A program made the position numbers and the translations under genes. DNA of 64,000 bases, taken from assembly GCA_963838735.1 (NCBI GenBank), contig CAWISG010000002.1, positions 248,001 through 312,000 of the forward strand, written 5' to 3'. The DNA is from Parerythrobacter_A sp963838735. Its GTDB lineage: Bacteria; Pseudomonadota; Alphaproteobacteria; Sphingomonadales; Sphingomonadaceae. The first letter of the stretch is position 1. Each line of letters begins with the position of its first letter. The notes beneath the pieces are model-generated. The model did no database searches, was not told the origin of the DNA, and saw nothing but the letters and a program-made list of their open reading frames with translations. Below, piece by piece: positions 47,839-56,671 of this stretch.

Positions 47839-48759
47839 TCATGTCTGTAAACCTTCGAGCGCGTCCGCCGCGCGCGAGCCGAGATTGCGGTGGATGACGG
47901 TAGGCGCAAAGCCTGCATCGCGCAGCGCCCCCTCCATCTGCGCAGTGGTAAAGACCGACCGGTGTCGCCCGCCGGTACAGCCGAACGCGATGTTGACGTA
48001 GCTTTTGCCCTGCGCCCGATAGCGCGGCAGCAGAGTGAGCAGCAGGTCGCGGATCTGGTCGAACACCGTGTCGAATGCGGGGTCGGTACGGATATGCTCG
48101 CCCACGGCGCTATCCAGTCCGGTTTGTTCGCGCAGGCCTTCAACCCAGTGCGGATTGTCGAGGAAGCGCATGTCGAAAACAAGGTCGGCGAGTGGTGGCG
48201 TGCCGCGTGCGAAGCCGAAGCTCGAGATGATAATTGCCATCTCTTCGGGCGCGTCGTCGGCAAAACCTGCCCGCACGGCGCGTTTCAGGTCGTTGCTGGA
48301 ATAAGCGGTGGTGTCGATGACCATATCGGCCCAGCGCCGCAGCGGGTCGAGCAGTTCGCGTTCCGCCGTGATGCCCGTACGCACCGGCCGGTCATGCGCC
48401 ATCGGGTGCCGCCGCCGCGTTTCGTTGTAGCGGCGTTCGAGTTCGCCGCTGGCGCAATCGATGAAGAGCGTTGTCAGCTGGATATCGTCGCGCGCGTCCA
48501 GTTCCTTCACATGCGCGATAATCTCGGCGGGCACGAAGCCGCGAGTGCGCGAATCGAAGCCGATGGCGAGCGGGCCGGGCGCGGCATCGGCGGAAGATGG
48601 AGTAGTGTCGCTGCCCACCATACGGTCGAGCAGGCGGATCGGAAAATTGTCGATGGCTTCCCAGCCCAGGTCTTCCAGCTCGCGCAGCGCCGTGGTCTTG
48701 CCGGCGCCGGACAAGCCGGTCACGAGCAGGATGCGTTGCGGATCGACGGCGCGACTCAT
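47839..48759 (-). CDS. rapZ: RNase adapter RapZ
   Basis: P-loop ATPase whose family binds small RNAs and adapts RNase E in E. coli; in alphaproteobacteria it lies with the PTS genes. Walker A GLSGAGKT is at 15-22, then DNFPIRLLDRM, and C-terminal GCTGGRHRSVFTT. 306 residues. The ATG at 48759 overlaps the hprK stop (ATGA). Confidence 0.94.
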   Translation of the reverse strand: MSRAVDPQRILLVTGLSGAGKTTALRELEDLGWEAIDNFPIRLLDRMVGSDTTPSSADAAPGPLAIGFDSRTRGFVPAEIIAHVKELDARDDIQLTTLFIDCASGELERRYNETRRRHPMAHDRPVRTGITAERELLDPLRRWADMVIDTTAYSSNDLKRAVRAGFADDAPEEMAIIISSFGFARGTPPLADLVFDMRFLDNPHWVEGLREQTGLDSAVGEHIRTDPAFDTVFDQIRDLLLTLLPRYRAQGKSYVNIAFGCTGGRHRSVFTTAQMEGALRDAGFAPTVIHRNLGSRAADALEGLQT

Positions 48760-49250
48760 CCCTCGGCCCTGCGCGTTCCGGCGCGGTTTGGGAACCCCCC
48801 GGACGGGCTTACCATCCCTTCGAAACGCAATCCATGCAGGCGCAACGCCTGCTCGATGCGAACAGGTGCGGCGTGGCCGGACACGTGCATGGAGAGATGC
48901 GGTACTGCTATTCCAGCCAGCATTTCGGACGGCACCGTTTCGATATAGCGCGGCGCATCGTAATTGAACCGGACGACAGGTGCTGTCGTGCATTCCATCG
49001 GTACAATGCCGACATTGCGAATTTCCAGAAGGCCCCGTGTTTGCGGTGCGGGCGCAGCGACGACCGTATCGCCATCGGCCGTCAGCATTACCCCGTCATC
49101 CCCGATCAGCACCGCGCCCCTGTCGATAAGAGCGAGGGTGAGGCTGGACTTGCCGCATCCTGGCGGACCGGACAGCAGCACGCCGCGCCCCGCAATCGCG
49201 ACTGCCGTGTATTGGTGCAGAGCGGGAACATCGCCGCTCACGGTTGCCAT
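48756..49250 (-). CDS. hprK: HPr kinase/phosphorylase, short form
   Basis: Serine kinase acting on HPr. Only the C-terminal catalytic domain is present (164 residues; Gram-positive HprK has about 310): Walker A GPPGCGKS at 28-35 and LLEIRNVGIVPME in the signature position, then ARLHL-type end. This truncation is typical for alphaproteobacteria, not a break. Overlaps chvG by 13 bases and rapZ by four. Confidence 0.93.
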   Translation of the reverse strand: MATVSGDVPALHQYTAVAIAGRGVLLSGPPGCGKSSLTLALIDRGAVLIGDDGVMLTADGDTVVAAPAPQTRGLLEIRNVGIVPMECTTAPVVRFNYDAPRYIETVPSEMLAGIAVPHLSMHVSGHAAPVRIEQALRLHGLRFEGMVSPSGGFPNRAGTRRAEG

Positions 49251-50872
49251 TCCGCATTGGGGAGACGCAGCACGAGGCGTGCGCCCGTCCGTTCGCCCTC
49301 GCTGTCCATCGCCAGCAAACGGCCATGATGCGCCTCTGCGATGGTGCGCGCCATGGCCAGCCCCAGCCCGCTATGATTGCCGAAATCCTCTTCTTTCGGG
49401 CGGTCCGAGTGAAAACGGCGAAACACCTTTTCGCGGTCTTCTTCGGGAATGCCGGGTCCGTCGTCTTCGATGGCGAGATCGACGCATTCATCGGTCACGA
49501 CGATTGTTACGTACACGCTGCCACTCGCCGGAGAAAACGACGTCGCGTTGTCGAGCAGGTTTTCGATCACCCGCTCCAGCCGCAGCGGTACGCCCAGGAC
49601 GGGGGCTTCCGCCATCGGACGGGTAAATTCGATGGCGACATCGCCGTCGCGGCCCCGGCTGGCGCGGCGGTCGAGAATGGCTTGGGTCAGGGCGGCGAGG
49701 TCGATGGGTTCGAACCGGGCGCGCGATATCTCCGCATCGACGCGGCTGGCATCGGAAATCTCGGTCACAAGCCGGTCGATCCGCCGCACATCATGCTGCG
49801 CGATGCCGAGCAGTTGCGCGCGCAAATCGGCATCGTCCACACGGTCGAGCGATTCCACCGCGCTGCGCAGGCTGGCGAGCGGGTTCTTGATTTCGTGCGC
49901 GACATCGGCGGCAAAATGTTCGACCGCATCGATCCGGTCGCGCAGCGTGTCGGTCATGTCCGATACAGCGCGCGCCAGCAGGCCGATCTCGTCGCGCCGG
50001 TCCGGCAGGCGCGGCACCTCCACATCGCGGTCGCGGCCCAACCGTACGCGCTGCGCGGCGGTGGAAAGCGTGCGCAGCGGAATGACGATGGTGCGCGCCA
50101 GGTACAGCGATAGCAGGATAGAGCCGACCAGAGCGAGGAAGACGCCGATGCCAAGCGTGGTGCGCGCGGCGCGCACGGCTTCGGTGATGTCGAGCGCGTT
50201 GCGCGTCGTCAGCAGGGTGACACCATTGGTGCCCACCGGCGCGGCGGCAGTGATAACGGGCGATCCGTCGGACCAGTCGCGCAGTTGTATCTGGCTCAGC
50301 CCGGTTTCGCGCGCCCGTGCCAGTTCCGGCCAGCTATTGGCGACGTTGGACTCCGGCTCGATATAGTCCTCCACCGGTTCCGCCGCGACGACGGCATCGA
50401 GAACGCGGTCGAGGGTCTGCGCCAGATCATCGGTCCATTCATCGTCGGACGGATCGGCGAAAGTAAAGGCGGGTTCGTCCAGCGCGAAACTGTCGGCCCA
50501 TAGCCGACCTTCGGCATCGAAGATGCGCATCCGCATCTGCTGCTCCTTGCCGATCTGGACGAGCAACGCCTCCTGCCGCTCCTTGGTGGCACCGGCCAGC
50601 GCTTCGGCGGTAATCTGTGCCTCGATCCGCGCCAGCTTGTAGCGTTCGCCCAAGAGCTGGCTGCGGTATCCGTCAAGATAGAATATGCCGCCACCCAACA
50701 GGGCCAATGGCAGCAGATTCACTGCCAGAATGCGGGTGGTAAGCGACAACCGCCGCGACCAGCTCAACCGTTCCAGCCCGACATCGACCAGACCGCTGGG
50801 CAAACGCTGCGCCAGCTTCCGTCCGCTACTCGCCGCCCTGTTGTCCGCCACCCTGCCCGTCACGTCAGCCAT
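49238..50872 (-). CDS. chvG: Sensor histidine kinase ChvG/ExoS type
   Basis: Membrane kinase pairing with ChvI; family senses envelope acidity/stress. Transmembrane helices near residues 40-64 and at about 235-260 flank a periplasmic domain of about 170 residues, then HAMP (RTIVIPLRTLSTAAQRVRLG), the phosphoacceptor in DVAHEIKNPLASL and an HATPase domain (VIENLLDNATSFSP, DDGPGIPEED, GLGLAMARTIAEAHHG). 544 residues. The ATG at 50872 overlaps the chvI end by eight bases; an in-frame start further up is in chvI DNA. Confidence 0.93.
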   Translation of the reverse strand: MADVTGRVADNRAASSGRKLAQRLPSGLVDVGLERLSWSRRLSLTTRILAVNLLPLALLGGGIFYLDGYRSQLLGERYKLARIEAQITAEALAGATKERQEALLVQIGKEQQMRMRIFDAEGRLWADSFALDEPAFTFADPSDDEWTDDLAQTLDRVLDAVVAAEPVEDYIEPESNVANSWPELARARETGLSQIQLRDWSDGSPVITAAAPVGTNGVTLLTTRNALDITEAVRAARTTLGIGVFLALVGSILLSLYLARTIVIPLRTLSTAAQRVRLGRDRDVEVPRLPDRRDEIGLLARAVSDMTDTLRDRIDAVEHFAADVAHEIKNPLASLRSAVESLDRVDDADLRAQLLGIAQHDVRRIDRLVTEISDASRVDAEISRARFEPIDLAALTQAILDRRASRGRDGDVAIEFTRPMAEAPVLGVPLRLERVIENLLDNATSFSPASGSVYVTIVVTDECVDLAIEDDGPGIPEEDREKVFRRFHSDRPKEEDFGNHSGLGLAMARTIAEAHHGRLLAMDSEGERTGARLVLRLPNAEWQP

Positions 50873-51653
50873 CGGTGAAACTGTAGCCGGCCCCGTACAG
50901 CGTTTCGATCGCACCGAATTCCGGATCGACGCTGCGGAACTTGCGGCGCATCCGCTTGATATGGCTATCGACGGTGCGGTCATCGACGAAGATATCGTCG
51001 GGATACGCCGCATCCATCAGCAGGTTGCGCGACTTGATGACGCCGGGGCGAACGGCCAGTGCTTCCAGCATGAGGAACTCGGTGACGGTAAGCGGCACTG
51101 CCTGGCCGTCCCAGAGGACATCGTGCCGCGACGGGTCCATTGACAGCCTGCCGCGTTCGATAACGCCCTGCCGATCAGCCTGCCCCGCCGCATAGCCGGC
51201 GTTCGCAACGTCCGAACGCGCATCGGAACGGCGTAGAATTGCGCGGATGCGGGCAGTAAGCAGGCGCAGGCTGAACGGTTTGGCGATGTAATCGTCCGCG
51301 CCCTGTTCCAGCCCAGCTTCCTCGTCTTCCTCCTCATCCTTGCTGGTCAGAAAGATGACGGGAAGGGCCGAGTTTTCGCGCAGGCGGCGCAGCAGTTCCA
51401 TGCCGTCCATACGTGGCATCTTGATGTCGAACACCGCCAGATCCGGCGGATTTTCAAGCAGCGCCTTCAGCGCCGCTTCGCCATCGGAATACAGCCGCGT
51501 GGCATACCCTTCTGCCTGCAAGGCAATGGAAACCGTAGTCAGGATGTTGCGGTCATCATCGACCAGCGCGACCGTTTTCTGTCCGGCCTGCAGGCTCTGC
51601 GTGCCCTCATGCGGTGCGGTTTCTGCGGTGGTGCGGGCGACGTCGCTTTGCAT
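50865..51653 (-). CDS. chvI: Response regulator ChvI type (OmpR family)
   Basis: Receiver with D76 (AVFDIKMPRMDG) and K125 (YIAKPFS) followed by an OmpR winged helix (VTEFLMLEALAVRPGVIKSR; VDSHIKRMRRKF). Residues 1-25 form an unusual charged N-terminal tail. First gene of the run that continues chvG-hprK-rapZ-EIIA-ptsH; the common arrangement in alphaproteobacteria suggests one regulatory unit. Confidence 0.94.
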   Translation of the reverse strand: MQSDVARTTAETAPHEGTQSLQAGQKTVALVDDDRNILTTVSIALQAEGYATRLYSDGEAALKALLENPPDLAVFDIKMPRMDGMELLRRLRENSALPVIFLTSKDEEEDEEAGLEQGADDYIAKPFSLRLLTARIRAILRRSDARSDVANAGYAAGQADRQGVIERGRLSMDPSRHDVLWDGQAVPLTVTEFLMLEALAVRPGVIKSRNLLMDAAYPDDIFVDDRTVDSHIKRMRRKFRSVDPEFGAIETLYGAGYSFTDG

Positions 51654-51809
51654 AAGGGCAAGCTAGCGGTTTGCATCCGCGCGCACAACGATGCTGCATC
51701 GCCACGACGGGACGCCGCGGTTTCCCTGAAACCCGATCGCTTGCGGGCCGTTGTCCGGAATGAAGGGAGCCGCATTCGCCGCGCATCCGTAATTTTCAGG
51801 AGGGATAAC

Positions 51810-52130
51810 ATGAGCCTGTTCGACAGCATCCTTGGTGCCGCACACGACCATCCTACGGTCAAAAACCTTGCCGACAAGATCGGTGTGGACCCCGCAACCG
51901 CCGAAAAGGCAATCGCCGGACTGGCATCCGCACACAGGGAAGAAGGCGACACGGTAGAGCTGGCCGCCGGAAAAACCGGCATCGACGCCGGTATCCTGGG
52001 TCAGGTGCGCGAGCACATCGGCGGCGAAGGCTCGCTGGGCAAGTTCATGCAGATTCTCGACGCCGACCATGATGGCAATCCGCTGAACGATATTGCCGCA
52101 AAAGCCGGCAGCCTGTTCGGGAAGAAATAG
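51810..52130 (+). CDS. Uncharacterised small protein (helical repeat-like)
   Basis: 106 residues, no firm family. Starts MSLFDSILGAAHDHPTVKNL after a strong ribosome binding site AGGAGGGA (51798-51804), and has two similar segments (VKNLADKIGVDPATAEKAI; DGNPLNDIAAKAGSLFG). No leader or membrane segment. The next gene starts two bases after its stop, so they are a pair. The frame is open from 51609 antisense to chvI, which is ignored. Confidence 0.7.
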   Translation: MSLFDSILGAAHDHPTVKNLADKIGVDPATAEKAIAGLASAHREEGDTVELAAGKTGIDAGILGQVREHIGGEGSLGKFMQILDADHDGNPLNDIAAKAGSLFGKK

Positions 52131-52131
52131 C

Positions 52132-52641
52132 ATGAACCTGGGTCAGCTATTGCAGCAAAGCGGCGCGATCACCTCGATGGCACGCGAACTGAACATTGAC
52201 GAGAGAACGGCACAGACGGGCGCGGGCGCGTTGCTGCCCGCAATCGTCGCGGGGATGGGTCGCAGCGCTACCGGGGGCGGCGGCGGTGTCGGGAACGGTC
52301 TTGGCGGGCTGGCCGGGGCGATCCTAGGCGGCGGCGGCGGCGGTCTGCTTGAATCCGTGCTCGCGCCGAAACAAACGCCGGTCAATCAGGGCAACGATAT
52401 CCTCGGCAGCATTTTCGGGACCAAGGATGTCAGCCGTTCGGTCGCCAGCGAAGTTTCGGGTGTGACCGGTATTGACGAAAGCCTATTGAAGAAGATGCTG
52501 CCCATTCTCGCGATGGCGGTTGCCGGGTATCTTGCGAAAGGTGGCGGACAATCGAGCGGGCAATCGAGCGGGCAGCAGGGCGGCGGCGGTGCGCTCGGCG
52601 GCATTCTAGGCTCAATCGTCGGCGGACTGGCGGCGCGATAA
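52132..52641 (+). CDS. DUF937 domain-containing protein
   Basis: 169-residue protein of the DUF937 type: N-terminal MNLGQLLQQSGAITSMARELN, glycine-rich middle, VSGVTGIDESLLKKMLPILAM, and Gly/Ser/Gln-rich C-terminus with repeated QSSG. Function unknown. Follows the preceding small gene by one base (TAG C ATG) and is closed by a strong terminator. Confidence 0.84.
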   Translation: MNLGQLLQQSGAITSMARELNIDERTAQTGAGALLPAIVAGMGRSATGGGGGVGNGLGGLAGAILGGGGGGLLESVLAPKQTPVNQGNDILGSIFGTKDVSRSVASEVSGVTGIDESLLKKMLPILAMAVAGYLAKGGGQSSGQSSGQQGGGGALGGILGSIVGGLAAR

Positions 52642-52649
52642 GTGCAAAC

Positions 52650-52677
52650 GGGGAGGCAGACGCCTCCCCTTATTTTT
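52650..52677 (+). terminator. Rho-independent terminator
   Basis: Perfect 8-bp stem GGGGAGGC (52650-52657) / GCCTCCCC (52662-52669), loop AGAC, then TTATTTTT. Ends the two-gene unit at 51810-52641. Overlaps the TAA of the opposing DUF421 gene. Confidence 0.88.
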
Positions 52678-53188
52678 GCCGCACGTTGTCGATCAGCTTC
52701 GAGTCCAGACTGTCTCCGTGCAAGACCGACACGTCGCCGGTGGTTTCGAGCACGACGGCGCGCACCTCGGACATCTTCATGACATTCGCCTCGCGCAGCT
52801 TGGCAATCAGGTCCGATTTCGCGACGCGGGAGGATTGCATCGCCTCTTCGCAAAACGCCCCGTCGCGCATCAGCAGTATGGGTTCATTCTGCATGATCGC
52901 CTCCACGGTATCCGAAGACTTGCGCAGCACGGCCGCAACGAACTGGACGAGGAACAGCGCGACCATGCCGGCGATGACCTGTCCATAGCCGGACCATTGC
53001 GTAGCCTGCGCGCCGCCCGCAACCAGCGAGCCGAGCGCAACAGTCATGATGAAGTCGAAATTCGTCATCTTGGACAGCGAGCGCAGGCCGACGATGCGGA
53101 CCAGCACGACGACCATGCACAGTGCAATGGCCCCGAGTATACTGCCGCGCAGGATGACATCGAGCCAGGCGATATCAGGCGTGAACAT
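52670..53188 (-). CDS. DUF421 (YetF-like) membrane protein
   Basis: 172 residues. Three N-terminal membrane helices (VILRGSILGAIALCMVVVLV; FIMTVALGSLVAGGAQ; VIAGMVALFLVQFVAAVL) and a cytosolic domain with ILLMRDGAFCEEAM and VRAVVLETTGDVSVL, the DUF421/YetF layout. Function unknown. Its ATG shares one base with the stop of the DUF885 gene. Confidence 0.88.
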   Translation of the reverse strand: MFTPDIAWLDVILRGSILGAIALCMVVVLVRIVGLRSLSKMTNFDFIMTVALGSLVAGGAQATQWSGYGQVIAGMVALFLVQFVAAVLRKSSDTVEAIMQNEPILLMRDGAFCEEAMQSSRVAKSDLIAKLREANVMKMSEVRAVVLETTGDVSVLHGDSLDSKLIDNVRQK

Positions 53189-55029
53189 CAGCCGCCTTTC
53201 GCCTGTGCGATGTAGCGCGCCACATTGGTTGCCAGCACATCCAGCGGTGCATTTCCACCCAGAATGACCGCGTCGTTGAACGCCTTCATATCGTAAGCCT
53301 GACCCAGCGCCGCTTCGGCCAGGGCCCGCTGCCGCACGATCTCACTGTGGCCGACCTTGTAGCCGCAGGCTTGCCCGGGCCAGGTGCAATAGCGGTCCAC
53401 TTCGCTGGCGACCTCCTCGGGCTTGCTGCCATTGCGTTCGACGAAGAACGCGACCGCGCGTTCGCGGCTCCAGCCTTTGTGGTGCAGGCCGGTATCGACC
53501 ACGAGGCGACAGGCGCGGAAGGCAAGGGCCTGCAGATAGCCCAGCTGGCCAACGGTGAAGTCGTCATACGCACCCAGCTCGTCCGCCAGCTGTTCGCCGT
53601 ACAGCGCCCAGCCTTCGCTGAACGAATTGAAGGCAAGAATGCTGCGTATCAGCGGCAGGCGGTTGGAGTATTCGCCTTCCCAGACATGACCGGGAATGGT
53701 TTCGTGATAGGTCAGGTCGGCAAGGTCGTATTTGCGGTGCAGGTCCGTGGTGCGCAGGTTGATCCACATGCGGCCCGGAATGCTGCCATCCTTGCTGCCC
53801 GCGCCACCATAGGCTGCGGGCGCGCCCAGTTCCTCGTTCGGCGGAATGCGGCGGATTTCGACCGGCGGGTCGACCAGCGTGTTGAAGGCACGCGGCATCT
53901 GCGCGGTAATCCAGTCGATCCGGTCGCGGATAAACGCCAGGATTTCGGCACGGCCTGGATCACCATCGGCAAACTTGTAACGCGGATCCTTGCCCAATCC
54001 CTGCATCCGTTCGCCGACGGTGCCCTTGGTGTAGCCGATGTCGCGCAGGATCGGGTCCATCCGGGCATGCAGCGCGGCCAGTTCCTCCAGCCCGCGCTCG
54101 TGCACCTCGTCGGGCGTAAGCGTGGTGGTGGTGCTGGCGCGCAGGCCCCAGGTATACCATTCATCGCCGCGCGGGCGGGTGGAGAGGCCGGGGGCGGAGG
54201 TCGCCACGGCGCGCTGCGCTTCGAGTTCGACGAGCTGCGCCTCGAGCGCCGTCTTCACGTTGCCGGTGACGATGGGCGTGGCGCGCGCGCCATAGGTCGC
54301 ATCGTATGCGCGCAGCGGCGTGACCAGCAAACCGCCGTCGTCCCCCGCATCGGCGATGGTCGAGCGCATCTGTGCGATGGCCTTGTCCAGCACGAAGTCG
54401 GGCGGCACCAAGCCCATCTCGCGCGCGGTGCGGATGCGGTCCCGCTCGCCGTCGAGCACGCTTGGCATCGCTTCCAGCCGCGAGACATAGGCTTCCGCAT
54501 CGGCATCGGTTTTCAAAGGATGACTGGCGCTGAGGAAGCGCGGCATGTCGATATAACTGCCGACGTTTTGGCAAACGACATACGGGCTGTTGCGCCAGCT
54601 GCCGACGGCGACATCGCCATAGGGCAGGGCAAAACCATCGAGCGCGATGGCATAGGCGCTTTCGACCACTTCGAAACTGGTGCGGGTGTCGGCATCGAGC
54701 GCGTTTGTGTCGATCGCCTGTGCGACCGAAAGGTCAATGCGAAGACGGTCGGCATAGCGACGCTGTCCGCCAGCCGATTGATCTTCCAAACGCGCTCTCA
54801 GGTTCGTGCGCTGTCCGGTATCGACACCAAGGCCGGTGGCGCGTTCAGGCTCATGCTGCAGCAGATTATAGGCAATCGTTTCAAGCTGTGCCGCGGGGGA
54901 TTGGTCAGCCATGATATTGCGATAGGCGCGATTGCTCGGCTGGCACCCGCTCAGAGCCAACAGCGAAACACCCGCCCCCAGTCCGGAAATGGCCTGGCGA
55001 CGGGTGATCGGTTTTTCGTCGATTTTCAT
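53188..55029 (-). CDS. DUF885 family (M32-like zinc carboxypeptidase) lipoprotein
   Basis: 613 residues. A twin-arginine-like leader (TRRQAISGLGAGVSLLALSGC) with lipobox LSGC suggests Tat export and lipidation. The zinc motif HETIPGH occurs in LADLTYHETIPGHVWEG, with a downstream glutamate in NSFSEGWALYGEQ and the AGRMW-like SIPGRMWINLRT segment: the DUF885 (secreted dipeptidase-like) pattern. The substrate is unknown. Directly precedes the DUF421 gene. Confidence 0.86.
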   Translation of the reverse strand: MKIDEKPITRRQAISGLGAGVSLLALSGCQPSNRAYRNIMADQSPAAQLETIAYNLLQHEPERATGLGVDTGQRTNLRARLEDQSAGGQRRYADRLRIDLSVAQAIDTNALDADTRTSFEVVESAYAIALDGFALPYGDVAVGSWRNSPYVVCQNVGSYIDMPRFLSASHPLKTDADAEAYVSRLEAMPSVLDGERDRIRTAREMGLVPPDFVLDKAIAQMRSTIADAGDDGGLLVTPLRAYDATYGARATPIVTGNVKTALEAQLVELEAQRAVATSAPGLSTRPRGDEWYTWGLRASTTTTLTPDEVHERGLEELAALHARMDPILRDIGYTKGTVGERMQGLGKDPRYKFADGDPGRAEILAFIRDRIDWITAQMPRAFNTLVDPPVEIRRIPPNEELGAPAAYGGAGSKDGSIPGRMWINLRTTDLHRKYDLADLTYHETIPGHVWEGEYSNRLPLIRSILAFNSFSEGWALYGEQLADELGAYDDFTVGQLGYLQALAFRACRLVVDTGLHHKGWSRERAVAFFVERNGSKPEEVASEVDRYCTWPGQACGYKVGHSEIVRQRALAEAALGQAYDMKAFNDAVILGGNAPLDVLATNVARYIAQAKGG

Positions 55030-55102
55030 AGGGAGGCGGTCTGCACCGCCGCCCCGATGGTGTCAAAACAACAAAGGCTGGTTCGCCCTTGCTACAGTAA
55101 TG

Positions 55103-55477
55103 TCAGTCGAGAAATTCTGCAGGCACGGTGCCGCCGGTCTTCTGCAATTCCTGCATGGTCATTCGGTGCAGCCAGATATTGTCGTCCGCGCTGCCTTCGT
55201 AATTGGTCCGGCCCAGCTCTGCCGCCAGTTCCTTGCGATTGGCGTAGCTTGCATCGACGCCGATCAGCTTCATCAGATCGACGATGGACGTGCGCCAGTT
55301 CAGCTTGTCCGAACCCGGCATCGCGTCCAGCCGCTTTGCAACATCGACCTGCGAAATCGGCGCGGGCTTGGTACCGGCTGTCGAAGTCTTGGTTGCGACT
55401 TTGGGCGTCGCTTTTGGGACGGCGTTTTTTTCATCCTTGCCGAAAATCGCGTCCTTGATGCTGCTGAAAATACCCAT
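55103..55477 (-). CDS. DUF3597 domain-containing protein
   Basis: 124-residue protein: MGIFSSIKDAIFGKDEKN start, an Ala/Lys/Thr-rich linker of about 40 residues, then the DUF3597 core (VAKRLDAMPGSDKLNWRTSIVDLMKLIGVD; RKELAAELGRTNYEGSADDN-type) to the end. Function unknown. ATG 55477 has AGGAGT upstream; the longer frame is spurious. Confidence 0.88.
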   Translation of the reverse strand: MGIFSSIKDAIFGKDEKNAVPKATPKVATKTSTAGTKPAPISQVDVAKRLDAMPGSDKLNWRTSIVDLMKLIGVDASYANRKELAAELGRTNYEGSADDNIWLHRMTMQELQKTGGTVPAEFLD

Positions 55478-55588
55478 GTCGTTCCACTCCTGTTGGTTGC
55501 TCTCGGTTCTCTCAACGGGGCGCACGGCGGATAGTTTCGTGCAACCACCACTCTTTTCCCGGGCGACGGTTCAAGCTATTGCCAAGGC

Positions 55589-55795
55589 ATGGATTTTGTT
55601 CTCTCGCTGCTCGTCCTTGCTGCCTTTGCCCTTGCCGTTGCGGCGATATTCGTGTGGCGGCGCGGCGGGAAGACGCAGGCGCTGCTTATGCTGCTGCTGG
55701 CAGTCATCGGGCTGGGCAATGTGCTGATCTGGACAGTGCCCGATGCTGGCGGCATCGCCCCGGCAGACCGTCTTTCCGCCGAGGCGACGCCGTAA
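55589..55795 (+). CDS. Small two-helix membrane protein
   Basis: 68 residues with two hydrophobic segments (VLSLLVLAAFALAVAAIFVW; ALLMLLLAVIGLGNVLIW) joined by RRGGKTQ and a short C-terminal tail. No family recognised. It starts 111 bases after the divergent DUF3597 gene start and is convergent with tonB (10 bases). Codon use looks normal. Confidence 0.55.
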   Translation: MDFVLSLLVLAAFALAVAAIFVWRRGGKTQALLMLLLAVIGLGNVLIWTVPDAGGIAPADRLSAEATP

Positions 55796-55805
55796 TGGCG
55801 GGCTG

Positions 55806-56516
55806 CTATTCCGGCACCCGCCAGACCACCGAATTGCGGTAGTCGCCCGCCACTTTCGCACCCGAACTGTCACGCGCGGCTGTGAAGCGGGCGCGCTGCC
55901 GTATCAGGCGACATGTCGCTTCATCCATCTGCGCGTGGCCGCTGCTGGTGGTGACACGGCAATCGCGCACCTTGCCGTTCGCATCCAGCGACAGCGCGAA
56001 GCCGACACGGCCCGCCCAGTCGCGCCGCACCCAGCTCGGCCGGTAATCCGCCGTGCTGATCCAGCTGCCCGGATCGTTTGCGACCCTGACCGGGATCGGA
56101 TCGAAGGTCGGCGTGGGTGTGGGTATTGCCCGCAAGGACGGTAGCGGCACCGGTGACGGCAGCACCACGACCGGGCCACGCGGCAAGGGTTCATATACCA
56201 GCGTATCGGTGGGGGCCGGGCGGTCCGCCGTGGTTACGTCTGGCGTATCGGTGCGCAGGTCGAGGCGCGGCATCGGCACAAAGATATCGGGCGCTTGCGG
56301 GGTGCGTGCATCCGTCCTGGGTTCGGGAGGTGTCGGCGGCGGGGGTGGCAGCTTCACCTCGACATTGTTTGCCGTAAAGGGCGGATCGGGTTCGGCAATA
56401 ACACCCGTCACCGTCAACCCGGCGACCAGCAATCCGCCCATTGCGGCGTGAACCGGGACGACACCCGCAATTCCCGCCGCCCGATCCTTCGGTGTCTGCG
56501 TATCTACATAGGCCAT
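55806..56516 (-). CDS. TonB family energy transducer
   Basis: Inner-membrane anchored protein spanning the periplasm to energise outer-membrane receptors. 236 residues: N-terminal helix (GIAGVVPVHAAMGGLLVAG at about 14-32), Pro-rich spacer (VEVKLPPPPPTPPEP ..), and a C-terminal TonB domain from about 150 (GRVGFALSLDANGKVRDCRV; TCRLIRQRARFTAA). The start at 56516 follows AGAGAGGAGAGCC. No ExbB/ExbD gene is in the window. Two cysteines in the C-terminal domain. Confidence 0.88.
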   Translation of the reverse strand: MAYVDTQTPKDRAAGIAGVVPVHAAMGGLLVAGLTVTGVIAEPDPPFTANNVEVKLPPPPPTPPEPRTDARTPQAPDIFVPMPRLDLRTDTPDVTTADRPAPTDTLVYEPLPRGPVVVLPSPVPLPSLRAIPTPTPTFDPIPVRVANDPGSWISTADYRPSWVRRDWAGRVGFALSLDANGKVRDCRVTTSSGHAQMDEATCRLIRQRARFTAARDSSGAKVAGDYRNSVVWRVPE

Positions 56517-56671
56517 TTGGCTCTCCTCTCTGTTAAGAAAGGAGAATGTTGCACCGCCAGGCCTGTCGGGCAAAGACTATCGCGTGGCATAATGTCACTG
56601 AAAGCCCTGGAATCCGTAGCGTCAGACGCGGTTCATCGAACCGCCGTCATGATCGATCACTTGATCGGACT

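Noticed and set aside
48756..49250. hprK as a truncated pseudogene
   Set aside because: The missing N-terminal domain is normal in alphaproteobacterial HprK; catalytic motifs are intact.
53347..55458. 703-codon plus-strand frame opposite the DUF885 gene
   Set aside because: The minus frame has leader, zinc motif and family sequence; the plus frame has none.
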